From the NCBI GenBank assembly GCA_001953115.1, contig LSSL01002303.1, positions 1 through 61,911 of the forward strand: a DNA stretch of 61,911 nucleotides. The letters are read 5' to 3'. The position numbers were made by a program, and so were the translations under genes. The notes beneath the pieces were generated by a model that searched no databases, was not told where the DNA came from, and saw only the letters and a program-made list of their open reading frames with translations. Numbering within the stretch: position 1 is the stretch's first letter; the number at the start of each line of letters is the position of its first letter. The stretch comes from Smittium mucronatum (lineage: Eukaryota > Kickxellomycota > Harpellomycetes > Harpellales > Legeriomycetaceae). This document shows positions 37,320 through 50,246 of the stretch, one piece after another.

Positions 37320-38038
37320 TGAAGTTTTGGTCTCGGAATTCGAAAATGGTATTCTTAAGTGTCTTTTGCGAGTCAGATTTAAATTGCGATAGGCTCTTAG
37401 GATAGATAAACTTTATATATATTTGTGGCTAATAGGTTGGGGTGAATATTGTAACTGAAATCGTTAAATTAAAAAATTCATATTAAAAAATTAAATTAGC
37501 ATGACTTTTTGAGTTTTAAACAGTTTGAGCTTTTATGAGCCTGGTTTTCCTTCTATTTTTACGCTTTGTTTGATAAACGTATTAACAGATGATAAAATGA
37601 TATCTTTATTTGATAAAACAATTATCCTGAATTTTCACTATGTAATACATTAACGAATGTAATTTTTTTGTAGCCAACATATCGTTTTAATAAATAGTGT
37701 CCCTAAATTATCATAAGGGCATCTTTCCGATGTAAATCAAAATACCTTTTTGGGTATTTTTCATTAAAAATTTGGGTTTTAATTGGTTTTTTAAACCATT
37801 TTTGATTGGATTCCTGATCTTAATAATCCAATCTCAAAAGGACTTTTATTTCATAAGTGAATGGATGAAATATTTAATGTTAACGTATATAAAAATTAAT
37901 CAACCGATAATTTACATAGTTAAAAAAACGTCTCCCATATAATGAAACTCCCAATTATAAGATAAAAGCCGATATCATTATATCGAACTGTATATTTTAT
38001 AAGAAATGACTTTAACCATTCTGTGATGGGTAAAATTC

Positions 38039-38111
38039 TGGAGAACCAGGGTATCGATCCCTGTACCTCTCACATGCTAAGCGAGCGCTCTACCATTTGA
38101 GCTAGATCCCC
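38039..38111 (-). tRNA. tRNA-Ala(AGC)
   Basis: 73 nt without an intron. It folds as a cloverleaf: acceptor strands GGGGATC and GTTCTCC with discriminator A; D-arm TAGCTCAAATGGTAGAGC; anticodon loop TTAGCAT giving AGC; T-loop within AGGGATCGATACCCT. The acceptor has the G3-U70 wobble pair that is the main identity element of tRNA-Ala. There is one U-U mismatch at position 6-67. A TTTT run follows within a few nt on the minus strand and can act as the RNA polymerase III terminator. It lies 2 nt downstream of tRNA-Leu. Confidence 0.95.
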
Positions 38112-38113
38112 AC

Positions 38114-38196
38114 TGATTAGAGTGGGATTTGAACCCACGCCCCCGAAGAGACCGCGGCCTTAACGCGGCGCCTTAGACCAACTCGGCCATCTAACC
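38114..38196 (-). tRNA. tRNA-Leu(AAG)
   Basis: 83 nt without an intron. Acceptor GGTTAGA pairs with TCTAATC (one G-U), discriminator A. The D-arm matches the internal A box (TGGCCGAGTTGG). The anticodon stem CCGCG/CGCGG carries loop TTAAGGC, anticodon AAG. The long variable arm (GTCTCTTCGGGGGC) is typical of Leu tRNA, and the T-arm GTGGGTTCAAATCCCAC contains the B box. No T run separates it from tRNA-Ala. Confidence 0.95.
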
Positions 38197-41100
38197 ATTG
38201 ATTACTTGACAAAAAATATTTATTTGATTTTTCCCCATGTTGTTTTTGATTTAAAAATAATATCAATATATACAGTTTTACTGAGTAAATCGAAATACAG
38301 CTGATCCTAGATTTAAGAGAATTCTTCTTTAGGGAAAAAAAATTCACATTAACGAAATCTTCAATGACGAATGATATTTATCAGTTACCCACAACCTATT
38401 TGATAAAAACTGAAAACACCATTTTTTGGTGAGGAAGGGGGGGGGGGGTGAATTTAATTTACAAATAAATTGCTATCTTTTACTAATTTTAATATATTTT
38501 CATTAAAAACATTCTGTAACATCGAAATAATCAAAAAAAATCATGAAAATAAAACTTTTTTTATTAGCTAATACATCCAAATTTTAAAAAATGTTCAAAT
38601 CTGCACTTTTTTAAAAGAAATTTTTTTTCTGTGGGTTTTTGGTTATAAAAGATAAATTTTTAAAAAAAAACCGACACCAGGCGAGCTATTCAAAATTTTA
38701 AAAGCTTGGTTGTTTATTTAAAGTTTAATATACCTATTCGGATAGTTTAAAGTCCAGACTAAATTGAAATCCAGTGAGGCTCGCCTGAAATAATTTTCGA
38801 TGTGTAAGCAACAAGCTAACTCTGTAATAAAATCATTCAGAAATTTGATATTTCAATCAAAAACAGCAAAAAAATTTATATAATTTTACAAGAAAAATAT
38901 ATATTATTTTTAATAAATTTTCAGCTTTTTCACTGTTATTTGAATGTTAATAAACAAGATGCATTATATTTTACAGTTTAAACCAATAAATCTCACTGTT
39001 TAGATGATTTAGATTTTAATAAAAGGCTTTGTCATTTTTTTTTAGCCATATCTAGGCATAATATGACCCAATACTATTTTATTCAGACCCTTATGAATTT
39101 TTTTACAAATTGCCTATTCTGGATTTAAACTGTAAAGATCACCATTTTCTAATCCTAGGCCCATTAGAATTTATTTTGACAAGCCCATAAAATATTAAAT
39201 TTCCAATTAAATAAATTAAATCAAGATTTAATTTTTTATATTTTTATATTAATTTTATCAGAAATTGAAGATTTGAATTAAAAAAGAGTAAAGAAAATTT
39301 TAAATTCCTTAAAAATCGAAATCCACGTAAAATTAATTAGCATAAATATGGAATTTCCTGTGTTATTTAAAAAATTTATTTCATAAATTTTGAATCCTAA
39401 AAATATTTTGAAAACACAATGTCACAAAATTAACTTTTATGAGTCGTGATAGAAAATAAAAATGGTATAAATAGATATAAATGACTAAAATAAATATTAT
39501 AAATTTTTTTCATAAGATCAATAAAATTCATATGACACATACTAACAATTTAACTTTTTATTTTAAAGATTATTATATATTAAAAAAACATCGAATATTA
39601 AAATTAATTTATTGCAGAGGTAAACATTGAATTGTAAAGTATGAAAATTTATTTGTTCCTAGTTTATTGATTGAAAAAATCATATGATATGATCTCTTGT
39701 TTAAGAGGCGATTATATCAAATTATATGAATATTATCTTTTTTGAATTAATTTTGCCTGAGATATATATGCAATAATTTCATTAATGTTATTTTAGGCTA
39801 AGATGATAGTTATTGATTAAAATATGGCTATTTTTTTCAAGTTTTTCTATAGATATTAAAATTTTAAAAAAAAAATTGTTATAAAAATCGTCCTAATAAA
39901 GTTTTTCATTATATGAGGTTTTAATTTCAAAAAAAGGGGGGAAATGTAAAGAAATTTCTCGGGTAATATATAAAACCTATTTTAATATTTATAGAAGATA
40001 AAATTACAAAAATGAATGAGGAATTATTTTATAAAATATTTATAGTTGGAATATATTAGGGAATATATTGATGTTCTATATGTATTAATTATATAAGCAA
40101 ATTAATTATTTAATAAGACACTTTTCTCATATATTTTATAAAAAAATTATTTTTTTATTTATTATTTTTTAAATAATTGTAAGTATATACCTTTTTTTAT
40201 TAATAATATTTTAAAATATGACAAAGTAAATAGTATTTTTTCGGCTTTTAATATTGAAATAAACAATTATTACTTATTATATCTCCTTTAATTTTGATTT
40301 TATAGATTATTTTTTAAAAAAATAAGAAATAATTGATATAAAAAAAGCCGATAGTTCCAATAAAAAATAAAAATTATATACCATATTGAAGCATTATATT
40401 TTAATAAATAATTGGGTATCTATAAAGTACAACATTATAAAATATAAAATTTGAACGAACATGGGTTCAAAATGATAATAAAACAACAATTATTAACATT
40501 TTTGTGAATAAATCTTTATTAAATTTTTTTTCGAAAATAAAATATTTTAAAATTTGTGCATAGAATAATATTATAAAAATTGTTTTGAAATTCCTTTTTG
40601 AAATAATAAATCTACAGAAATAAAATAAAAATCTCATAAAATCATTGAATCTTTTTATTATTTTTATGAAAATATTAAACATATTTAAGGAGACATGATA
40701 AATATTCGAATCCAATAAAATGAAAAATACTGAAAAAAATCATTTTTAAGGGTAATAAAGATAAATAAATTAGTTAAAAAACCATGAAATTCTAGATATT
40801 TATAATTTTTGGATCATATTTCGAATTTGCTAAATTTCTATAAAAATATAGGTTTCTTAATAGAACAGAAAAAAATGGTGTTTCTTAAAAAATAAACACC
40901 TACATTTTAAGACTTTTAAATGAACAGCAGAATATTAAGAATTTTAGCACTATTATATTTTCAATATATTTTATTACGAAATTTTTCAATAAAATGTTTT
41001 TCCTATCTTATTTGCTTTTATAGTTATTATTTATCTCTATAATAAAAAAAAAATTTCAGGCATCTAAGAATTTTTTTCATGTAAATTACCAAAAAAATAA

Positions 41101-44100
41101 TAGATAAAATACAAACAGTGATAATTATTAATATTTTTGTAAAAAATAGAAAATTTTATATATTAATATCATAAGACCGTCATTTAAAATAAAAAATTAT
41201 TATCGGGATTTTTACTTAATCTTAAAAAGATAATAAAAATATACTTATGTCCGGATTTAAAATTTTATAAGCAAATTCCTCAAATTCTTAGTTATTTTTT
41301 ATTAGAAAAATCTTAAAACATTTTAAATTAAACGATAAGCTCAAAAAACTATATTTATTAAATATTTCTATATATTTTTGATTTAGGGTGAAGAGGGACA
41401 GCTATAATAAAATATTAAATACCAAAATTAGATTATCTTAAAACAATTCTTTTTACCTATAAAATTTTTGGTATTTTAAATTTCTTTATAAATTTTTTTT
41501 TGATTTATTTCATATTCATAAACAAAAAAACAAACTAAATAGAAGAGATATAATACTTCATAGAGCCATTTCAAAATATGAATTTATTGCTTTTTTGATT
41601 AAAAATGTGATCTTAAGCTATTATAAATTCCAATAATTTTTTATCCATGCGACTCTTTGCTTCATTTTATAAAGATTGTATAGAATAGATTTATCATTTT
41701 TTTAATATTCCAGAAAATTAGATTTAATTGTAGTTATCACATTCCTATAAATAAAATAATCTATTTACTGTAAATTCTAAAGATCTATAAAACTAATTAA
41801 TACTCATAGAAAATGAAGTCTAGAAAAAACAGGGCTTCGACTTATTTCTGGGCCCCAAAATAGAACAATAAATATAAAGACATTTTGCGGTACAGGGAAA
41901 AAATGTTTGAAATAAAAAAAAGATGATCTTTATAGTGTATAAACTTTTTTTTTTCAGAATTTACCTGAAATTATCTGAAAAAAAAGGCCAGTAAAAATTT
42001 CATTTGTAAAAATTTTCCAAAATTTGAAGTACTTTCCAGCATTCTATTTTCCGACTCATTTAGACAAAATAAAAACAAAAAAAATCTTATGAAATTTATT
42101 TCGGTTAATTAAAGATGAAAACAGTTGGAATTCTGTGTTCAAAAGATAATAAACAAATAAAATATGATATATAATTTCATATTATCTTTCATCTTTAAGG
42201 TAAAATATATTTTATCAATAGGTTCTTTTAAATATAAAAATATTTGTTTAATATTTTTTATGTACCGGTAAATTTTTATAGCTTAATATTAATTAGTTCT
42301 AAATAATTGAATTTTTAAATTTTGACCCCAGATTAAATATATTAAAAATAAAATATATATCTTAAATAATAGAAATTTTTATTTTCAGGAAAAAAATAAC
42401 CTTTTTTTAAGGTTCAATATTCTATTTGGAAATCCAGAATAATTAAAAATTATATTTAAATTATATAGTCCAATTTTTTACCTTTGTTTACTGATAAAAG
42501 CAAATATTTTTATGCGATAAATATAAAAACCGGTATAAGATTTATTTACTTTTTCTAAATAAAAAACACCCTTTTCCCATAAAATTACATTAATTATCAC
42601 AAAAACATGTATTGAAATCAAATAGATTCACATTTATATCTCTTCTATTAGTTCCAAGATCTTATTGAATTTCGATTCTGATTTTTTTTTTGATGATATA
42701 AGGTAAATCTTCGTCCTCAAAGATAATACCATATATTATTTAATGAAAATGAATCTTCATAAAAATTGAAATTTTTAGCCAAATATTAAAGTTCTTCTAA
42801 AAATAGAATAAAATCAAAAATTTAAAATTTAAAATTTCCAAATCAGGTTTTTAGATAGTTGTCCCGTTATCAGCTGGTGAATATTCCATAAAAAAATATA
42901 TATAATTTACTCCAATAAGGGTTTTATAGATATTTAATATTCTTAAGAGTTTTTTATGCAAAATTTGATGTCTTATTATACTGTTTTGATTATATGAATT
43001 TATTTTTTTTTCCACAAGGGAGTATATATGCTTCATTTTATATGTCAAGCTAGAAATAAATTCCAGATAAAACGGTGGAAGATACAGAGTTGACCATTTT
43101 ATCTCAAATATTTGTGGCTTTTTTATATATTAAAATACAGCTATGTTATTAGGGTCTTGAGATATTACATAAACAGAATTTTTTGGCATAAATATTTGTA
43201 TACCAATTTATTCCTTCCAAAAGTATCTATTTTAATAACTACATCTATCAATCTAAAGATCTCAAATAATTTTTTTATTTTCATTAACTTTTTATCATTT
43301 TTCAGAAAATACATTTATTTCATTTAAATCATTATTATTATTAAATTTTGTATTATTTTTTATAGCTATATTATATTGGGTAGTAAAATAGGGAAAAAAG
43401 AGCTTAATATATGGATCAATATTTTTATTCATGAAAGAATTGTAACTTCCCCTTAGTTACGCCTATATTTTTGTAGATATTTTATAAAGATGAGCAGTCT
43501 ATATTATTTTATATTTGATTAATATGTAAATTTATTATTTATAGATTTTCAAACCATACTTTTTGTACAAAAAATTGATATTTAAGTATTATTTGAATGA
43601 AAAATTTGATCTTAACGGTCAATTTTGATGTTTAATATGGTATATAACTTATTTTTTCATTTATTAAATCTCAAATTTTATGCTAAATTTGTATTGATCA
43701 GAATTTATAACATTTAAAAGTGCCACAGCGACACAATTTCTAAATCATTCTTATAAAAATATCCAATTTGAATATTTTTAAAGTTCCTATATTTTTTTAG
43801 ATTTAATATAGTAGAATTATGATATTTTATTAATTCTCTCATTACAGAAATAATTTTCAATTTAAATCTTATACGAATTAATTTCCAAAATTCTAATTTC
43901 AAGAAATAAAATTTAAGTATCTTTTCTTCTTATTTTTCTTCATCAAAGTATTTAAATCCTCCTTTACCTCCACTAATTTTTTTCATTATTTCATGATTAT
44001 AACTTTTCTGAATAAACTATCGGCTTTAAATAAATATTACAGAATAAATAATCTTATATGAGCCCTTTTCCAAGAGATTTTGACTGACAGAATAAGAATT

Positions 44101-47100
44101 TCTAAATTTATCTCGCCTTTTAGAGACAGAATTATAGTTACATAAAATTTTACCAGTAATAAAAAAGATATTTTTTCTAAAGATATAATAATCAAAAATA
44201 GATCAATGAATTTAAATTTGACAGAAAAAAATGTTTTATATGATTTTTTCCCTTATATTATCTATATTCTAGGATAAAATAAAGATTTATCATTGAAAAA
44301 TTGGGCTTATTCATCATTTAGACATCAGTTATCTAATATAAAAAGCCTTAATATATGAAAATTTGAATACAATAGCATCTTTATTTCAATAATTTATAAA
44401 AAAAAAGGATTTTTTTTATACAATTTATGTAAATTCGGTTTTTAATATGAATAAAAATATTTTTTTTATTATAAGAAGCAACAATTTTTCAAAGTATCGA
44501 ATTTATTTTTATACAAAGCCTGTTTTCATAGTCAATAGCTTTTCAATATACACTCCAATATTTCATCCAAAACGTGATTTGAGTGTTTGATTTTATTAAA
44601 ATTTCAAGATTTTTTTGTTCGGTTTTTTAAAAATATATTACTACACCAGGATATTAGATAGATATTTTTATATTTAATACATTTACACATTTATACATTT
44701 ATCTATGTTTATGTGTATAATTACGATTTTACGGAAAGTAAAGAGACTTGGTGGTAGTATATCACCTTTTTAAAAGATAAAATATATAGTTTAGATTCTC
44801 CCGAGTAGGTTAATTTTTTTGTCATTTTTTCAAAGCAAAATAAAAGATAATTTTTTTTGAATAATTAACTATAATAATTTAAGAAAAAAGCTTAGTAAAT
44901 TTAATATTTTTTTAATCTTTGTAAATAAGGTATAAAGTGAAATAATTTAGTTTTAAACTCAATTTTTTAACCTCTTAACGATACAGTTTTATTTTATATT
45001 ATCTATAAAGTAAAGATTAATAGGTTTATATCTTCTGCATTATGTATTGATTATTTTTGGAATTATTGAGTCCAAATATTAAATTCAATGGTGGGATTTA
45101 TAAAAAATGTAGACATATTTCCTCTATAATTCAAAACCATAACATTCAAACTCATCAGTAAGCTTTGGTATCATATTTATTTTTATAATAATATACTCAT
45201 ATTATAAAATTAAAATTTTAGAAATCTCAGTAAAACCCTCTTTTTTTTATCTTCCCGCTTTCCGTATTCTTCGATTCATATATATATATCCAATTATAAT
45301 TAATTCCGATATACTGAATTCTTCGCTTAGTATTAGGGCTATCAATTCAGTGCCTATTTTTTTCTAGAGACACAAACTTTTTTTTTTACAAAAAAACTTA
45401 TCCAAATCTCCCCACAGACAAATTTCAAATAAAAAAACCCTCTCAACTTCTAAATATCATTTTTTATTAGTATAGTTTATAAAATAAGTAATATAAAATC
45501 AATGTTTTTTTAAATTATTTTTTTAATCTGAAATCAAAGGTTGATTTTTATAATATAATCAAAAAAATTAGAACCATAAATACCAAAAGAAATTATTTAA
45601 ATGTTATTTTTATATATTATTATTATTATTATAAAATGATTCGATTTTACTTGCTAATAAAAGCGAAAAATAAAATGATATTACAAAAGTGAACTTTCAA
45701 CGATTTTTAATGCCTAATTATGAACCTAATGTCTCTTTTAGATTTATTTTTTCTCTAAAATCCGAGAAATATTCTATTTAAACATTAATTTTCTATTTGT
45801 AATATTTAAGACCAGATTATACATTTAAATTTAAAATAATCTAAAATTCAAATTACATATAAAAACAAACTTTATGAAGGGTAAATAACCCGAAATAACA
45901 CATTCTAGATTAAAAAAACGCCTTATCAATAAAAAATTTGATTTCCAAAGATATTTTAAAATCAAAAAGTACAAGGGATTTTTAAATTAAGAATAAAAAG
46001 CGCTAATTATCGGATATTTTTTAATATATATTTTTTACATCTCCGATAAATTTATAAAAAAATACATGTATTTTTTCAAAGGTATCAAAACATATGGAAA
46101 AAATCAATATGCACTCAATATTTAATGATAAAATAAATCAGAAGACAAAACGGATGGGGAAGGTTTAAAACGAATAAAGTTATATTTTATCTGGTTATTT
46201 AAATGAATAAATATATCTAATTTTTTATATTTATGAATCAAAATTTCAGTTTTAAGCTTAAACCAATATATTTTTTCATTTTTAGAAAAACAAATTTTTA
46301 CAATAAATTTATAATAAATTCCCAGTAGTTTGAAATTAAATAAGGTATCTGAGAAAGTATATATATAATTATCGAAAATAAATATAAATTTTTTTAATAT
46401 CAGATTTTCTATTTATCCCCCCCTCTTCCCCCAAAAAAGGACAGAAATTATATAAAATTAAATTTCTCTGATTATTACTTATTTCTATTTACTTTTGAAA
46501 ACCCTTCTAGAAGTTATAACGTCAAATTTTATCTATGACTTTTATTTTATAGTATCTGAAAAAATATTTTAAAAAAAATTATAATAAAAAGCTTCTATAA
46601 TTAAATAAGCGATTTTACAGATAAGCTGATGTAAATAAAGATAAACCAACTTTCTTAAAATTTTATTAACTAATTTTATTTAATTTTAAAAAATTAATTT
46701 ATTTGGTATTTTTTTAACACATAATTTATCGAAAAAACGATTATCGATCCAAAAAAAACCCTAAATAATTCCTAGTAGTATTTAATGCGAAGAGGTAGTA
46801 TAACTTTTCTGAAGATCATTCATAAACTCAAAAAATGTATGTTCCGACTCAGTTTTAATAATAAATTATTAATATTAGTATTAGTATTAATCGATATAAA
46901 TATAAATATAGAGTTATCGGAATAAAAAAATCCAATATTAAACGGAATAAAAATTGAGAGGTTTTAATTTTTAAATAATTATCCATTTAAAAAATCCTAA
47001 GAATATTATCTTTATTACAAATAAGGAGGGAGGATTGTTAAATCTATAGATTAATTAGCATTTAATATAGCCCAAAAAAATAAAAAGCATAGAAAACCAA

Positions 47101-48170
47101 TCTTTTTTTTTTCCCGGAAATTATCGAATCTTTTCAATGAGAAACTTTCTGGGTTTTCCAAAAATAACCTTATTTAGCTATATCAGACAAATAATTATTT
47201 TTTATATTTTATTTTTGCACAATCTTTTTTTCACAATCTATTCCAAGTTTAATTAAACGGGTTTTGAACATAAGACTGTATTAATAATATACAATCTGCA
47301 TATGAGCACATAAAAATAAAACCATATAAAACTAAAATTTATTAATAATTTGATAGTAGGTTAATATTTTTTTTCTTCAAATAAACATCTTATAGAGGAT
47401 CCTATTATTCAATTAAAAGATAATTCTTTTTTTAAACTAAAAATTTCCTTAGATTAACAATTTAATAATCCAAGAAATGTTTTTATATTTTGAATTTATC
47501 ATTTAAAACTCACCTAGTTTTATAAAATCATAAAATATTATAGAGAAAAAATGGATTTTTTTTGTCGTAGCGGAGATGATCAAATCACTACAACAAAGAA
47601 AGTATTTAATCAAGGGACTATCTTTATAATCAAAGATGTGATTAACCTAGTTTGATTTTATAAATAAATTCCCTAAAAAAAAAAGAAATTAGTTTTATTA
47701 CAAAGTGTTTTAAAACTGTTATATTTTTATAGAAAATCATAGATTCTCTTTGTGAATTTTGATGATTTAGGATATTTATCGGTATATTTCACATATGTAT
47801 TTTTTCCCTCTTTCCATTCAAAATTTTTATTAACATTTTTATTATAATAATTTATTTTATCGTTACAAGATAAATAGTGTTGTTAATTATTATCATCCTT
47901 AGAAAAGAAGAAATGAGCTTCATAAAAAGAAAATTTTTCTTCCAAAATGAGAAGATATGAAGTTTTTATAGCATATAAATGAAAATTGTTATAAATCAGT
48001 CGAATTTAAGGTTTTTAAATCTCATAAGTAAAAGAAAAGTTTTAAATTGGGCCAAAGAATAAATCCTAAAACCAACTATCAAAGTTATAGGTGTATTATT
48101 TGGAATACTTTTACATTTTCAGTTAAATCCAATAATGCTACTATAAAATTGATTACTATTATGAATGACA
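38197..48170. other. Gene desert, very AT-rich
   Basis: About 10 kb without a convincing gene on either strand. Open frames here are short, dominated by K, N, I, F and Y codons, and have no motif. A G run lies at about 38439-38448 and a short ATTTAYAC-like tandem near 44680. I see no RNA gene and no repeat core of the retroposon groups found elsewhere. Confidence 0.5.
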
Positions 48171-48305
48171 TTACGGGAAATTCATTTTAAAGTTAACAAA
48201 GAGTTCTAAAAACCAATTTAAAAAAAATTAAAAACCGTGAAAATATTTCAAATTTTTTTTTACTCAACTGAACTTTGCCACTCTAGCAGTTCCTTACCTC
48301 AAGGG
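48171..48305 (-). mobile_element. Group B LINE 3'-end fragment, diverged
   Basis: The plus strand TTACGGGAAATTCATTTTAA matches TTACGGGAAATTTATTTTGA of the copy at 32720. The AATTTAAAAAAA-type middle and the GCCACTCTAGCAGTTCC core follow in the same order. The minus-strand frame reads GKELLEWQSSVE then TAA, equivalent to GMELLERQRGIG then TGA in the other copy. No target duplication is seen. Confidence 0.7.
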
Positions 48306-49650
48306 AAATGTCTAAGAATATAAAATTGTTTATACGTATTTTTTTTATGTCAAAAATTATTTCTCTATTACTCTAAAAAAAATTTCCCTTGATATTGAAT
48401 AATTTCTAAGGAAAAATTATGACTTTTTTTAACTTAATATCATTTAATAATTTTAATTCGATACATGGTATACTTAAAAAACAACTTTAAACTCTTATTT
48501 TGAAAGAAAGTTATCTTTACTTCCAGGGTTTTATATCACATATTTTAAACATTTTAAAAATATATAGGAATTATTACACTTCAAATACTTTTTTTAAAAT
48601 AAATAAACTTACAAAAATGATCTATGGAAAATTCTTCGACATTCTGACTTTTTAGGTAAAAATTAACTGCTTTAGTTATTCACTACTTCAAACATCTTAT
48701 AATATTGCAAATTAATCAACTACTTCATTATTATTTAATAAATTTGGTAATTTCAATTCGCTAGATTAAAAATGAATTTAAAGCAGCTTTTTAATTACTA
48801 AAAATTTCGAAAAAATTTTAAATCATTAATTTTTAATCGTTTACCTTAGGTATTACAACTTTTAGCATTTAGATTTTTTTTTACATATAAAATAATGTTG
48901 GAATTAGGTATGGGTTTATTGATATCAAGAAATCATAAAAGTGATTTATTAATTAAATAGTGATACTTCTTTTTTCTAAATAAACCCTTTCCTTAGTTCT
49001 TTTGCGATTTTGCGAATTTTTTTTAAAAATTTAATCTAGTTCAATAAAATTTGAACTAAATTTAAATATTATCGCGATAACTTTTATTTATGATAAAAAA
49101 AATCTAATGTATTTAAAAATGAACTTATTTCTCTAAAAATATTTATATTTTATTTTAGATTATATATATATAATACATTTACCGATAATTTAATTTTAAA
49201 CGGGTTTAAAAAAGAAGGAAATAACTTTTATTTATTTTATCCTCCAATTTTATTATTTTTATTTCCCTCTGTTTTTTAATATTCAAAACTTTGTAAATTT
49301 GTATCTAAACAATAACTCTTAATCAGTAAAGTATTTTAATTTGCTGCTTTTTATTGGCCTTACCATCAAATCTAGGTCGATCTTAATTAATCCAAAAAGT
49401 TTAAGGGAGATAGGTATATGAACTCAAGGATTTTTTACCAGTTGTGAATAAATAAATGTACTTACTTTTTTCTACCTTTTTCGGGATAATGGTTTTAACA
49501 AGATAAATTTAAAAAAATGGTCAATTAAAAATAAATGGCTTAGATTATTTATCCAGAAAAACGACTTTTAAATGCTGTTATTCTGGTAGTTGAAATTTTC
49601 TTATTAATTTCCTACACGAACTAAATTGATAAATTAGAGTACGTGTATTC
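48306..49650. other. Noncoding AT-rich stretch
   Basis: Nothing recognisable. The retroposon copy that follows may extend somewhat to the left of 49651, because weak similarity to the left flank of the copy at 6871 continues. Confidence 0.45.
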
Positions 49651-50246
49651 CTAGGAGTGACATAACTGCTGGTTTTTAGAGGCTTAAGCGATTTGCTTTT
49701 AGTGTTGAGCTATATAGAAAATATAAATGGTATCATATTATTCTTGGTTAGGAATAGCGGAGACAGTACAAGTGATTGGGAGGCAAGAATTTTAGATGAG
49801 AATCACCATAAATTATGACTAACCAATTCTCGAATCAAAACCGAGATTTTTTGCATGTAAAAATCTAAAATTCTGTGGCTACGCTAATAAAAGCATCTAA
49901 ACCCCATTTTTCGAAAATTCAAGTTGATCAATCCAAAGGTTGGGTTGGGTTTGGTTATATGAATCATATTAAGAGTAGACTATAATTAAAAGATTATTAG
50001 CACTCATGACTCAATTATTTACTGCATACTGCCTGAGTTATGTACCCAATTCTAATAGGAATAAAGGACAGGATATTTTTTTTTGACAGATTATACTCTA
50101 TTTCTGTAGCCATGTAACCAGTAGTTATACCGAAGAGCTTTTTATTTCTATTATGATATTCTTTTATAACTATCCATCCTTTTTTGATGTTTTTTAGCAC
50201 AGTTTTTAATGAGATTATCCCCAAATAACACTACAAGGCACAAAAA
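49651..50246 (+). mobile_element. Long, diverged group A retroposon copy
   Basis: It aligns along its length with the copy at 6871-7440: CTAGGAGTGA with CTAAGAGTGA at the start, then TATTATTCTTGGTTAGGA with TACTATTCTTGGTTGGGA, GTTGATCAATCC with GTCGATCAATCC, and at the right a TTTTTTAGCACAGTTTTTAA block like TTTTTTAGTATAGTTTTTAA of other copies. It ends CAAGGCACAAAAA, a weathered version of CCGTGATAC plus poly(A). It shows that the full repeat is at least about 600 bp. It is clearly older than the copies with intact target duplications. Confidence 0.6.

Larger units (their letters stand above)
31093..37937 (-). mobile_element. TIR DNA transposon, copy 2 (about 6.8 kb, with later insertions)
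   Basis: The left end reads TGGGAGATTACTTGAAGGAA from 31093. The right end, on the minus strand from 37937, reads TGGGAGACG then TTTTTTTAACTATGTAAAT. The two ends share only 7 bp directly. Both, however, match the solitary end at 52787, which starts TGGGAGATTCTTTTCAAGAA and continues with TTTTTTTACTATGTAAATC; the right end looks internally deleted relative to it. TATA flanks both sides (31089-31092 and 37938-37941). Inside is a minus-strand transposase remnant homologous to copy 1. The element also contains a nested group B retroposon (32720-32877) and a C-rich island (31780-31895). Pairing of the two ends is an inference; two solo ends cannot be excluded. Confidence 0.5.

Noticed and set aside
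38117..38347. 76-codon open frame on the minus strand
   Set aside because: Its C-terminal half is the translation of the tRNA-Leu gene.
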